NCBI GenBank assembly: GCA_029287395.1
Contig: JARFRF010000177.1
Span: 1-37,952, forward strand
Length of the DNA: 37,952 nucleotides
From: Methyloceanibacter sp.
Lineage (GTDB): Bacteria > Pseudomonadota > Alphaproteobacteria > Rhizobiales > Methyloligellaceae
Direction: 5' to 3'
Under the pieces are notes generated by a model, which saw only the letters and a list, made by a program, of their open reading frames with translations, was not told the origin of the DNA and ran no database searches. Shown here piece by piece: positions 8,212 through 16,040 of the stretch. The number at the start of each line of letters is the position of its first letter. The stretch's first letter is position 1. Both the position numbers and the translations under genes were made by a program.

Positions 8212-9853
8212 AAAGGGCCTCCTTAAACGGCGCGGGCCCGACACGGCGCCAGGTGTCGAGGAAGTTCTCTCCCTCGCGACGATTCTCGACATAGGTGTCG
8301 ACAATCGTGTCGATTGCTTCGGGAACGTTTTCGGCTCGGAACCCGGGACCGATGATCTTACCTACAGAGGCATCATCCTTCGGGCTACCGCCGAGCGTGA
8401 TCTGATAAAGCTCCGTACCCTTCTTATCGACTCCGAGAATGCCGATATTCCCTGAGTGGTGGTGGCCGCAAGCATTTATGCAACCCGACATGTTCACGCG
8501 GATTTTGCCAATCTCTGTCTGCCTCTCGGGGTCCTCGAATTTCTTCGCGATCTCCTTCGCAATCGGGATCGAACGGGCATTGGCGAGGTTGCAGTAGTCA
8601 AGCCCCGGGCAACAGATCATATCGCCCAGCAGTTCATTGTTGCCCGTCGCGAGCCCTGCCCCGGCTAGAGCATCGTAGATCGCCGGAACATCGGCCAGCG
8701 CCGCGTGCGGCAGAACGAGGTTCTGCGTGTAGTTCACGCGAACTTCATTGTGACCGAAGCGCTCGGCAAGGTCTGCCACGAAATCCATCGCATCGGACGA
8801 GGCATCGCCGGGCGTGCGCCCCGGTTCCTTCAACGACACAACGACAGAAGCGTATCCCGGCACCCGATGAGGCAGAACATTGTTCCGATACCAGTTTGCA
8901 AAGCGCGGGTCGCTTTCGCGGCGCGCGGCTAGCGCCTCGTCGCGGGGAGCCTGTTCTGGAAGCTCGGGGGGCGCAAAGTAGGAAGCGATCCGGCGAAGCT
9001 CATCCTCAGGAAGATCGATTGCAGCCTTATTCGTGGCATTCCAGTCCGCCTCGACTTCCTCGCGGAACTTGTCGATACCCATCGCGTTGACGAGGATTTT
9101 GATGCGAGCCTTATAGATGTTGTCCCGGCGCCCATGCAGATTGTAGACGCGCAGAATGGAGTCGACATAGGAGAGCAGGTGTTCCTTGGGCAAAAACTCC
9201 CGGATCACTTGGCCCACATAGGGCGTGCGCCCCATGCCGCCGCCAACCAGCACGCGAAAGCCATTCTCTCCGTTTGGACCCCGGACCAGGCGTAGACCAA
9301 TATCGTGAAAGGCAGTAGCCGCACGATCCTCCGCGGCCCCCGATACCGCAATCTTGAATTTGCGGGGTAGCCAGTTGAATTCCGGATGTAGTGTTGACCA
9401 CTGACGCAGGATTTCACACCAGACACGCGGATCCTCAAGCTCATCATTTGCCGCAGCAGCATAAGGGTCAGACGTTACGTTCCGCACGCAGTTGCCACTG
9501 GTCTGGATGCAGTGCATCTCGACCTCGGCCAGTGCGGCGAGCACGTCCGGGACGTCAACCAGCTTTATCCAGTTGAACTGCAAATTTTGACGAGTCGTGA
9601 AGTGTCCATAGCCACGATCCCATCTGCGGCCAATCATAGCGAGTTGACGCAGCTGGCGCGGGGACAACTGACCATAAGGGATCGCGATACGCAGCATATA
9701 CGCATGAAGCTGCAGGTACAGGCCGTTGCGCAGGCGCAAAGGACGAAACTGTTCTTCCGTTAGTTCGCCGCTCAGTCGCCGTGCGACCTGATCTCGGAAC
9801 TCCGCCACACGTTCGTTGACGAAGGCGTGGTCAAACTCATCATAGCGGTACAT
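8198..9853 (-). CDS. cysI: Assimilatory sulfite reductase, siroheme/[4Fe-4S] hemoprotein
   Basis: CysI performs the six-electron reduction of sulfite to sulfide in the cytoplasm. The 551-aa protein has the two-fold ferredoxin-like/catalytic repeat architecture of nitrite and sulfite reductases. N-terminal siroheme-contact regions are YGHFTTRQNLQFNW and IQTSGNCVRNVTSDP. The cluster-binding cysteines are CPGLDYC (C-x5-C, near residue 413) and SGCINACGHH (C-x3-C, near 456). No CysJ-type flavoprotein is encoded here, while a [2Fe-2S] ferredoxin heads the operon, so ferredoxin is the likely electron donor (inference). The start ATG 9853 overlaps the DUF2849 gene by 14 bp. A nitrite reductase is the main alternative, but the cys context argues against it. 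Confidence 0.95.
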   Translation of the reverse strand: MYRYDEFDHAFVNERVAEFRDQVARRLSGELTEEQFRPLRLRNGLYLQLHAYMLRIAIPYGQLSPRQLRQLAMIGRRWDRGYGHFTTRQNLQFNWIKLVDVPDVLAALAEVEMHCIQTSGNCVRNVTSDPYAAAANDELEDPRVWCEILRQWSTLHPEFNWLPRKFKIAVSGAAEDRAATAFHDIGLRLVRGPNGENGFRVLVGGGMGRTPYVGQVIREFLPKEHLLSYVDSILRVYNLHGRRDNIYKARIKILVNAMGIDKFREEVEADWNATNKAAIDLPEDELRRIASYFAPPELPEQAPRDEALAARRESDPRFANWYRNNVLPHRVPGYASVVVSLKEPGRTPGDASSDAMDFVADLAERFGHNEVRVNYTQNLVLPHAALADVPAIYDALAGAGLATGNNELLGDMICCPGLDYCNLANARSIPIAKEIAKKFEDPERQTEIGKIRVNMSGCINACGHHHSGNIGILGVDKKGTELYQITLGGSPKDDASVGKIIGPGFRAENVPEAIDTIVDTYVENRREGENFLDTWRRVGPAPFKEALYGAR

Positions 9854-10136
9854 CGTACCAATCCTCTGTCAGCGTCGTGCGATGGGATGCGCGGATGCGT
9901 TCCCGTACGGAAATGGGATCGACGGTGCCGTCTTCCTTAATCTCGATCGGCATTGGGTAAACGCCGACGACGATCCGGTCCTGGACCGCAATCTCTGCAG
10001 CGGACTCCAGCACCTTGAGCTCGTCATCGGTTTCAGCTCGGGCTGCGTCGGCAATACTCTCCGTCCACGCACCTTTCGGTGCGAGATAGACGACGATGCC
10101 GTCGTTCAAACGATTGGCGGTAACGACACTAGGCAT
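9840..10136 (-). CDS. DUF2849 family protein in the cys operon
   Basis: A short protein of about 98 residues, MPSVVTANRLNDGIVVYLAPKGAW, followed by an acidic Ala-rich helix (ADAARAETDDELKVLESAAEIAV) and VVGVYPMPIEI...ISVRERIRASHRT. I recognise the VTANRL.DG.VVYL opening as DUF2849, typically found between cysG and cysI in alphaproteobacteria. Its molecular role is not known. The constant position suggests help with sulfite reductase assembly or siroheme delivery, but that is only inference. The track start at 10211 is inside cysG. ATG 10136 is the conservative start; an in-frame GTG at 10142 is better spaced (6 nt) from the ggagg at 10149-10153. Either start overlaps the end of cysG. Confidence 0.85.
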   Translation of the reverse strand: MPSVVTANRLNDGIVVYLAPKGAWTESIADAARAETDDELKVLESAAEIAVQDRIVVGVYPMPIEIKEDGTVDPISVRERIRASHRTTLTEDWYDVPL

Positions 10137-11574
10137 AGGCACGTACGACCTCCTCTTGTGCCAGAACCGTTTCGATGTCCCCTGCGGCCGGAAGCCCGGC
10201 AACTTCGCCAAAGACGAGTACTGCCGGACTGCTTAGCCCAAGTCGTTCCGGGTCATTGGCGAGCGTGGAAATGGTCGTAGCGAGACGACGCTCATCGGGT
10301 CGGCTGGCGTTTTCGACGGCGATCACGGGTAGCCCTTCGCGGAACCCAGCATCCAGCAAGCGCCGTGCAATCACAGCGCTGGTGGTCACGCCCATATAGA
10401 CGACCAACGTGTTGTTACCTGACGCCAAGGCCCGCAGATCCAAATGCTCGAAGCTCGGCGCCACGCCGCCAGCTTCGTGTCCCGACACAAAGGTCACGCT
10501 GTGCGAGACGTCACGGTGGGTCAGCGGAACCTGCAGACTGGCCGATGCCGCCGCACCCGCTGTGATGCCCGGGACGACGTCAATCGGAATCGCTGCCGCC
10601 CGCAATGCGTCGAGCTCCTCGCCGCCACGGCCGAAGATAAAGGGATCGCCGCCCTTGAGACGAACCACCGTCTTCCCGGCCTTCGCATGCGCGACCAGCA
10701 AGTCGTTGATCTCCGTTTGAGGCACGCTATGAGCGCCCTTTGCCTTGCCGACGGAAATCAGTTTAGCTTCGCGGCGCGCCAGTTCCAGGACACCCTGACC
10801 GACCAGTTTGTCGTAGAAGACAACATCGGCGGCCTTGAGCGCGCGGATGGCCTTCATGGTGAGAAGGTCTGGATCGCCAGGACCAGCGCCGACGAGGATC
10901 ACGCGACCTCGCGGCGCCACAGATTCACGCTCGTGCTCTGAGGCGGCGCGCGCGATCTCCAGATCGATCAGCCTCCGCGCTGCATCTTCGTCTCCATGAA
11001 GCACAGCGTCAGCGGCCGGACCGCCGAAGACCGCCTCCCAAAAATGGCGTCGTCCGGGCCCTTCCGGCAAAGCTGCCGCCACACGCTCCCGAAAGGAGCC
11101 CGCAAATTTGGCAAGCTCACCGAGTCTCGGATGCAGCTCGTGCTCGAGCCAGGTCCTTAGGCGTTGCGCCAAAACCGGGGCTGCTGCGGATGTCCCTATC
11201 GCGACGGTGACTTCGCCGCGATCGACAATCGCAGGCAGCGCGGCCGTGCACAGCGGTGGCCGATCAGGAACATTGACGGGAACTCCCAGCGCGTGTGCGA
11301 TCTCCGCGACGCGCTCGTCCTCTCGGTCGTCCTCTGTAGCGGAAATCACGAGCGGTCGGCCCTGAATCTGATCCACTCTGGGCTCTGCTGGCTGCCGCAC
11401 GACTTTGCCGACCTCGGCAAGCTTAGAAAGCTCCAGCCCTAACTCCTCAGCGGCGATATCAACGCGCTGAGCCCGCTTCAGCAGCAAACGCGTCTTGATA
11501 GCCGCAAGATGGCCTCCGCCGACGACAAGCGGCGGTTTGCGATCAAAGCTCACAAAGATGGGGAAGGTTCGCAT
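10129..11574 (-). CDS. cysG: Siroheme synthase (trifunctional CysG)
   Basis: CysG makes siroheme, the prosthetic group of CysI, from uroporphyrinogen III. The 481-aa protein has an N-terminal precorrin-2 dehydrogenase/ferrochelatase module with the NAD-binding loop VVGGGHLAAIKTRLLL. From about residue 215 there is a uroporphyrinogen-III C-methyltransferase module with VGAGPGDPDLLTMKA, VVRLKGGDPFIFGRGGEE and VPGITAGAAASA. The length fits full fusion CysG (about 460-480). The track start at 11577 is a TTG; ATG 11574 gives an exact ATGA overlap with the ferredoxin stop, so I prefer it. Location in the operon ties siroheme supply to sulfite reductase synthesis. Confidence 0.95.
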   Translation of the reverse strand: MRTFPIFVSFDRKPPLVVGGGHLAAIKTRLLLKRAQRVDIAAEELGLELSKLAEVGKVVRQPAEPRVDQIQGRPLVISATEDDREDERVAEIAHALGVPVNVPDRPPLCTAALPAIVDRGEVTVAIGTSAAAPVLAQRLRTWLEHELHPRLGELAKFAGSFRERVAAALPEGPGRRHFWEAVFGGPAADAVLHGDEDAARRLIDLEIARAASEHERESVAPRGRVILVGAGPGDPDLLTMKAIRALKAADVVFYDKLVGQGVLELARREAKLISVGKAKGAHSVPQTEINDLLVAHAKAGKTVVRLKGGDPFIFGRGGEELDALRAAAIPIDVVPGITAGAAASASLQVPLTHRDVSHSVTFVSGHEAGGVAPSFEHLDLRALASGNNTLVVYMGVTTSAVIARRLLDAGFREGLPVIAVENASRPDERRLATTISTLANDPERLGLSSPAVLVFGEVAGLPAAGDIETVLAQEEVVRAYA

Positions 11575-11933
11575 CAACCAGAGGTTCCTGTGGCAACTTG
11601 GCCTTCGCCAAGTTCGTTGAGACTTTCCGGCGCAAGCTCGACTTCAAGCCCATCAAGTTCAGGCGTCATAATCAGCTGGCACGACAACCGCGAGCGTTGC
11701 TCATCGACGGAAAAGGCGCCGTCGAGCATTTCTGTTTCTTCGTCGGTGGGCGGGACGAGCTTGCCAACCCAACCCTCGGCCACCCAGACGTGGCAAGTGG
11801 CGCAAGCGCAGGCTCCGCCGCACTCCGCCTTGATGGGGAGCCCCCAATCGCGGATGACCTCCATCACGCGCCACCCCTCCATAGCCTCGAGGCGGTGCGT
11901 GGAGCCATCAGGCAGACGCACATTGATGAACAT
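11574..11933 (-). CDS. Adrenodoxin-type [2Fe-2S] ferredoxin, first gene of the cys operon
   Basis: The 119-aa protein has the [2Fe-2S] ligands C38-x5-C44-x2-C47 (in AECGGACACATCHVW) and C85 (RLSCQL), the spacing of vertebrate/bacterial adrenodoxin-type ferredoxins. It also has the family's acidic region around PTDEETEMLD. An extra cysteine (C42) lies inside the first loop. A C-terminal tail of about 15 residues (ESLNELGEGQVATGTSG) goes beyond the usual fold. It is the promoter-proximal gene and overlaps cysG as ATGA. The likely role is electron donor to CysI and perhaps to other reductases, by position. A ferredoxin reductase is not encoded in the window. ISC-type ferredoxin (Fdx) of cluster assembly is the alternative, but no isc/suf genes are near. 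Confidence 0.88.
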   Translation of the reverse strand: MFINVRLPDGSTHRLEAMEGWRVMEVIRDWGLPIKAECGGACACATCHVWVAEGWVGKLVPPTDEETEMLDGAFSVDEQRSRLSCQLIMTPELDGLEVELAPESLNELGEGQVATGTSG

Positions 11934-12469
11934 GTCTCAACCCACCTTCCCAACCGGCGTCACGGTTCATGAGAGAACGGCTCGTGTACTTGGCTGAGGC
12001 TCATCCCACAAGTCCGCAAAGCTCCACATCGTGAACACTCATCATGGCGCCGGACGGCCGTACAAAACCGGTCGCGCTCCCTGCCGCGCGCTCCATGTCA
12101 AAGCCGGCCCGAAACAACGCGTATTTGCAGTCTTACAAAAAATCATTCTACGAAAAATGTCCATGCTGCGCATTGAGTGCAATATTGTTTCTCTTAAGGC
12201 CGATTAAGAGAATTTTTCTTCTTACGCCTGGCGGCATTGCGAACAGATTCTCTGTCGGTGACGTCAGCCGAAAAACTGTTCCTTTCCAACAGCTCTCGTG
12301 AGCAATTACCGCTGAAGCCGTTGAAGAATAGCCACAACAATTGTTTGCAGCTTCGGACCTGGCTGCTAAGTGCTTTTTTGAGGCAGCGCTTCGCTGAGAA
12401 CTGGCTTCCGCATGCTAGGGGTCTGATAGTCTTGTCGATATTTCAGCGACGCATTTTGGGGGAGTACGC
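11934..12469. promoter_or_regulatory. 536-bp divergent intergenic region between the cys operon and the symporter operon
   Basis: The region is noticeably AT-richer than its surroundings between about 12120 and 12240. It must hold the promoter of the eight-gene cys operon (leftward) and that of the DUF4212-symporter pair (rightward). The track ORFs inside it (12044-12301, 12237-12473) lack ribosome binding sites and recognisable protein features. The most distinct element is the inverted repeat at 12189-12212. I could not assign -35/-10 boxes confidently, and I see no known riboswitch consensus. Confidence 0.5.
12189..12212. promoter_or_regulatory. Perfect 9+9 bp inverted repeat, candidate operator or bidirectional terminator
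   Basis: TTCTCTTAA-N6-TTAAGAGAA lies about 256 bp from both divergent start codons. On the plus strand it is followed by TTTTTCTTCTT, giving it a terminator shape. No plus-strand gene ends just upstream, however, so a dimeric-regulator operator is equally possible. Confidence 0.45.
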
Positions 12470-12775
12470 GTGACGACGCAGGACGCCGACCAGAACACGG
12501 AGCAAGACATTGAAATCGAGAACGCGGCCCGCGACCGACATCAGTTGCGCACCCTGGCCGTCGCGATTACGTCATTGTCCGTAGTTCTGTTATCCGTTGT
12601 CGTAACCATCATCTATGTGATCCCTTTGAACCGCATCTGGTTCCTGAGCTTCCCTGTCGGCTTTTACCTGTTGGCTCAGGGGCTTATCCTCTTCGCCGTC
12701 TTCGTCACATTTTGGTATGTGCGCGCCCAAGAGCGAATTGACCTGACCCGCAGCATGAACGAGGAGATCACGTAG
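12470..12775 (+). CDS. DUF4212 family small subunit of a sodium/solute symporter
   Basis: The 101-aa protein has a charged N-terminus, then two transmembrane segments (about residues 28-49 and 57-85), with the family feature IYVIPLNRIWFLSFPVGFYLLAQG between and into TM2. DUF4212 proteins are found directly upstream of the VC_2705-type Na+/solute symporters and are thought to be their small membrane subunit. This is the arrangement here (3-bp gap). The start is GTG 12470 with a strong gggggag ribosome binding site. The substrate class is probably a short organic acid such as acetate, by analogy with ActP-like symporters, and is not shown by the sequence. Confidence 0.85.
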   Translation: MTTQDADQNTEQDIEIENAARDRHQLRTLAVAITSLSVVLLSVVVTIIYVIPLNRIWFLSFPVGFYLLAQGLILFAVFVTFWYVRAQERIDLTRSMNEEIT

Positions 12776-12778
12776 GGG

Positions 12779-14623
12779 ATGGCACTTCAGTCGCGCCAGC
12801 GCACGCCAAATCCGCATCTCGGCGCCTATTACGGCATTGTCGCCAGCGCGTTCGTCTCCCTCGCCGTCCTGTTGGCCATGGCAGAGCAGCTGGGCTGGCG
12901 TGATGCGTCAATTGCGCGGCTCATGATCCTGGTGCCGATGGTTCTTTACATCGCCATCGCTGTTGCAGCGCGGACGCTTTACATCGAAGACTTCTTCGCC
13001 TCAGGCCGCCGGGTCCCGCAGGTTTACAACGCCTTTGTTATGGCGGCGATTACCGTCGGCGGTACGGGATTCTTCGCTTACACGGGCGCACTATTTTTCG
13101 TTGGGTTCGACGGCTTGGCAATCGGCCTCGGCTGGGTCTGTGGCTCGTTACTCGCCGCCGTACTATTCGTACCGTATTTGCGACGTGTCGGCGCATACAC
13201 GCTCCCCGCCTTTTTCGGAGTCCGATTCCGATCACCACTGACGCGCATGGTTGCCAGCGCGCTCCAGATCGCGCCAACGTTCTTGCTGCTCGCTGCTGAA
13301 GCCACAATCGCTGCGATGGTCATTTCGATCTTCCTGCCCACTGCTTACTGGCTAGCCGTGCTGATCGTTATTTTGTTCATCGCAACGACGGGAATCTTGG
13401 GCGGCATGCGTTCACTGACCTGGACAGGAAGCGCTCAGTTCATCACCGGCAGCCTTGGTCTGGCTATTCCCCTGACGGTCATTGCGGTTGTTCTGACCAA
13501 CTTGCCGGCCCCACAATTCACCTATGGCGCGCTACTTGATTCATTGGCGAATGCCGAGGTGGCGGCGGGGGTCCAGACGGATGAGCCAAGTGACATCCGA
13601 GGCTTGCCTGGCAGCGAACCGACGGCCGCCATAACGCCGTTTCTAAGTGTGTTCAGCGCAACTTCGGAGGCGGGCTTCTTTGCGTTGTTCTTCTGTTTTG
13701 CGCTTGGCACAGCTGCACTGCCCAGCCTCCTGACCCGAAGCGGGGTGACCGCGTCTGTCGCCGACCAGCGCCGATCCTCGGCGTGGACGGTTTTGCTTGT
13801 GGCTCTATTCGCGATCACGGCGCCCGGGCTCGTCGTGTTCACTAAAGTCCTGATGTTTGGGGACCTCGTTCTGATGCCGACGCAGGGTCTGCCATCCTGG
13901 TTCAACGCACTAAGCGAGCTTGAGATAGTTCGTGCTGCCGACTTGGACGGCGACGGCTCGATAGGCGTCGGCGATTTGCTGGTCGCGCGAGACGGAATTG
14001 CACTCGCTCTGCCCACACTGGCGTCACTGCCTTACATTTTGACCGCGGTCATGGCCGCAGCCGGACTCGCGATCGCACTCGCGGCGTCTGGCTCTCATCT
14101 CTTCACATTGGGTGCGAGCTTGGCCGAGGATCTTTACGGCTCTCTCGATCCGCAGCCAATCATCCTGCCGCGGCTTCTGCTGGCCTGGGGTGTTATCGGC
14201 GTGGTCGCGTTAATCATGGCGGCATATCTGTTGGTTGCGGATGTGGATGCCCTAAGTTACGCGGTGACTGCGTTCGCTCTCGCAGCTGCGACTTTTTTCC
14301 CGGCTGTTTTCCTATCAACCTGGTGGAAACGTTGCAGCGCCTGGGGCGTTATCGCAAGCCTGTCGATTGGTTTCGGCCTCATGCTTCTAAGTCTAATGGC
14401 TGGAGGGCTTGTCGGAATCGCTGATACGGCTGCAGGAATAGCGGGGTCAAGTCTTGTTTCTGCCCTACTGGCCGTACTGGCGGGCATTGGTGTGAGTCTC
14501 TACGGACCAGCGGCCAAGTCTGCAGATAAAGATTTTTTCGAGGCGATACGCCGCCCGGATGGCGAAACCCTTTACGATAAGGCAGAGGCACAAGCCTCAG
14601 CCGCGCAGCGTAAGGCAGAGTAA
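12779..14623 (+). CDS. Sodium:solute symporter, VC_2705-like subfamily (SSS family)
   Basis: The 614-aa inner-membrane protein has about 13 transmembrane segments and the SSS features YIEDFFASGRRVPQVYNAFVMAA (early substrate-domain loop), GMRSLTWTGSAQFI, and GTAALPSLLTRSGVTASVADQRRSS. It follows a DUF4212 gene by 3 bp, the usual pairing for the VC_2705 subfamily (acetate/organic-acid type permeases). The region between the core transmembrane segments is long. It contains an EF-hand/dockerin-like loop D-L-D-G-D-G-S-I-G-V-G-D at residues 388-399, with aspartates at positions 1, 3, 5 and 12. The C-terminal tail is hydrophilic and Ala/Lys-rich. It probably imports a monocarboxylate with Na+; the substrate is unproven. 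Confidence 0.88.
   Translation: MALQSRQRTPNPHLGAYYGIVASAFVSLAVLLAMAEQLGWRDASIARLMILVPMVLYIAIAVAARTLYIEDFFASGRRVPQVYNAFVMAAITVGGTGFFAYTGALFFVGFDGLAIGLGWVCGSLLAAVLFVPYLRRVGAYTLPAFFGVRFRSPLTRMVASALQIAPTFLLLAAEATIAAMVISIFLPTAYWLAVLIVILFIATTGILGGMRSLTWTGSAQFITGSLGLAIPLTVIAVVLTNLPAPQFTYGALLDSLANAEVAAGVQTDEPSDIRGLPGSEPTAAITPFLSVFSATSEAGFFALFFCFALGTAALPSLLTRSGVTASVADQRRSSAWTVLLVALFAITAPGLVVFTKVLMFGDLVLMPTQGLPSWFNALSELEIVRAADLDGDGSIGVGDLLVARDGIALALPTLASLPYILTAVMAAAGLAIALAASGSHLFTLGASLAEDLYGSLDPQPIILPRLLLAWGVIGVVALIMAAYLLVADVDALSYAVTAFALAAATFFPAVFLSTWWKRCSAWGVIASLSIGFGLMLLSLMAGGLVGIADTAAGIAGSSLVSALLAVLAGIGVSLYGPAAKSADKDFFEAIRRPDGETLYDKAEAQASAAQRKAE
13940..13975 (+). other. EF-hand/dockerin-like loop inside the symporter
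   Basis: The twelve codons encode DLDGDGSIGVGD, the canonical calcium-loop spacing D-x-D-x-D-G-x-I-x-x-x-D. It sits in the large loop preceding the DLLVARDGIALALP segment. Only one such loop is present. The side of the membrane it faces is not known from the sequence. Confidence 0.6.
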
Positions 14624-14633
14624 CGAGTTCATT

Positions 14634-15605
14634 TTGGATACCCTGGCCGAGCCACAACATTTTCCACTTTACCCCTCGGTCGCGCCATTCCGCACGGGGC
14701 GTCTTCCCGTTTCTGGGGGGCATGACCTCTATTTCGAGGAGTGCGGTTCTCAACTGGGCAAGCCTGTCGTTGTTCTTCATGGCGGACCGGGAGCGGGCGT
14801 ATCACCTGTTATGCGCCGCTTTCACGATCCGAGGCTTTACCGCATCGTACTCGTCGATCAGCGTGGCTGCGGCCGGTCGCTCCCGCATGCCTCGATCGAC
14901 AACAACACCACGTGGGACCTCGTCTCCGACCTCGAAGCGCTTCGCGAGCACCTCGGTATCGAACGCTGGCAGGTTTTCGGCGGCTCGTGGGGATCCGCGC
15001 TCGCGCTCGCCTACGCTCAGACGCATCCTGGCCGTGTGAGGGAGCTAATCTTGCGAGGCGTTTTTCTTATGAGGCGCTCCGAGCTCGATTGGTTCTATCG
15101 CGATGGATGCAGCTGGCTGTTTCCGGAGGCATTTTCCGACTTTCAGAATGCCATTCCCGAAGAAGAGCGCGACAACTTGGTGGGCGCCTACTATAAGCGC
15201 CTGACGAGCTCAGACCCTTCGGTGCAGCTCGCAGCCGCCCGTGCATGGACTTCTTGGGAGGGGCGGACTCTCTCGCTGCTGCCTGATCACGACCGCACGC
15301 ATCACGTCGCGGCAGACCACTACGCGCTCGCCCTTGCGCGGATCGAATGTCATTACGTCATCAACGGTGGGTTTTTTGAGAACGACGAGCAACTGTTGCA
15401 GAACGCTACTCGGCTCGCAGACATCCCGGGCGCCATCGTACACGGACGCTACGATGTCGTTACACCCATCAAGAATGCAGTCGACCTGTCGAAGGCGTGG
15501 CACTCGGCGGACCTGCGCATCGTTGCGGATGCTGGGCACGCAATGACAGAATCAGGAATCGTGCATGCCTTGATCGCCGCCACGCGAATGTTCGCCGGCG
15601 AATGA
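14634..15605 (+). CDS. pip: Proline iminopeptidase-like alpha/beta hydrolase
   Basis: This is an S33-family serine peptidase that removes N-terminal proline from peptides. It has the oxyanion loop HGGPGAGVSP, the DQRGCGRS motif, and the nucleophile elbow GGSWGS. The acid is the aspartate in HGRYDVVTP and the catalytic histidine is in DAGHAMTES. All are in the order and spacing of bacterial Pip. The track ORF starts at ATG 14559, inside the symporter gene. Conserved sequence seems to begin at EPQHFPLYPSVAPFRTGRL, so I prefer the TTG at 14634 (323 aa, normal Pip size) just after the symporter stop. The start is uncertain because the ribosome binding site is weak. It abuts the convergent yjbQ gene with no spacer. 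Confidence 0.88.
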   Translation: MDTLAEPQHFPLYPSVAPFRTGRLPVSGGHDLYFEECGSQLGKPVVVLHGGPGAGVSPVMRRFHDPRLYRIVLVDQRGCGRSLPHASIDNNTTWDLVSDLEALREHLGIERWQVFGGSWGSALALAYAQTHPGRVRELILRGVFLMRRSELDWFYRDGCSWLFPEAFSDFQNAIPEEERDNLVGAYYKRLTSSDPSVQLAAARAWTSWEGRTLSLLPDHDRTHHVAADHYALALARIECHYVINGGFFENDEQLLQNATRLADIPGAIVHGRYDVVTPIKNAVDLSKAWHSADLRIVADAGHAMTESGIVHALIAATRMFAGE

Positions 15606-16040
15606 CTACGCGCGACCGATGCGTCCGAGATAGCTGAGCACCACCCGACGCTGACTAGGTGCAGTGCGATGCTCGATCAGGTAAATGCCCTGCCAAATGC
15701 CAAGCGCCATCCTTCCCTCCACAATTGGGATTGAGAGACTCACCGATGTCAGCATCGATTTGATGTGACTTGGCATATCGTCTGGCCCCTCCTCGTGATG
15801 GGCGTAAGGGTGATCCTCGGGCGCAATTCGCTCAAGCGCGTCCAGCAGGTCGACCCGAACATTCGGATCGGCATTCTCCTGGATCGTGAGTGACGCCGAG
15901 GTATGGGTCACAAAGACCGTCAGTAGGCCGCCTTCAGCGCCGACAGACTCCAGCCATGCAGCGACCTCCCCCGTGAAATTGAAGAAACCTTTCCCGCGCG
16001 TGGGCACACTCAGAACCTGGCTGCACTCTTCTAAACCCAT
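15606..16040 (-). CDS. yjbQ: YjbQ family protein (UPF0047, secondary thiamine-phosphate synthase-like)
   Basis: The 144-aa small cytosolic protein has the UPF0047 signatures FVTHTSASLTIQENADPNVRVDLL, HHEEGPDDMPSHIKSML and LGIWQGIYLIEHR. The histidines in these blocks form the metal-binding site of the trimeric fold. YjbQ has weak thiamine-phosphate synthase activity in E. coli when overproduced, and its physiological role is unclear. I shortened the track ORF to ATG 16040 because cagcaggagg lies 8 nt upstream and homologs are about 140 residues. The stop codon directly follows the Pip stop on the other strand. Confidence 0.92.
   Translation of the reverse strand: MGLEECSQVLSVPTRGKGFFNFTGEVAAWLESVGAEGGLLTVFVTHTSASLTIQENADPNVRVDLLDALERIAPEDHPYAHHEEGPDDMPSHIKSMLTSVSLSIPIVEGRMALGIWQGIYLIEHRTAPSQRRVVLSYLGRIGRA

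Noticed and set aside
12044-12473. ORFs of 85 and 78 aa in the cys/symporter intergenic region
   Set aside because: No ribosome binding sites and no recognisable protein pattern; the second runs into the GTG start of the DUF4212 gene and crosses the likely promoter.
14559-14633. ATG 14559 as start of the proline iminopeptidase
   Set aside because: The 25 extra residues lie inside the symporter coding sequence, are highly basic and do not look like Pip. TTG 14634 fits the family length better, though the start stays uncertain.
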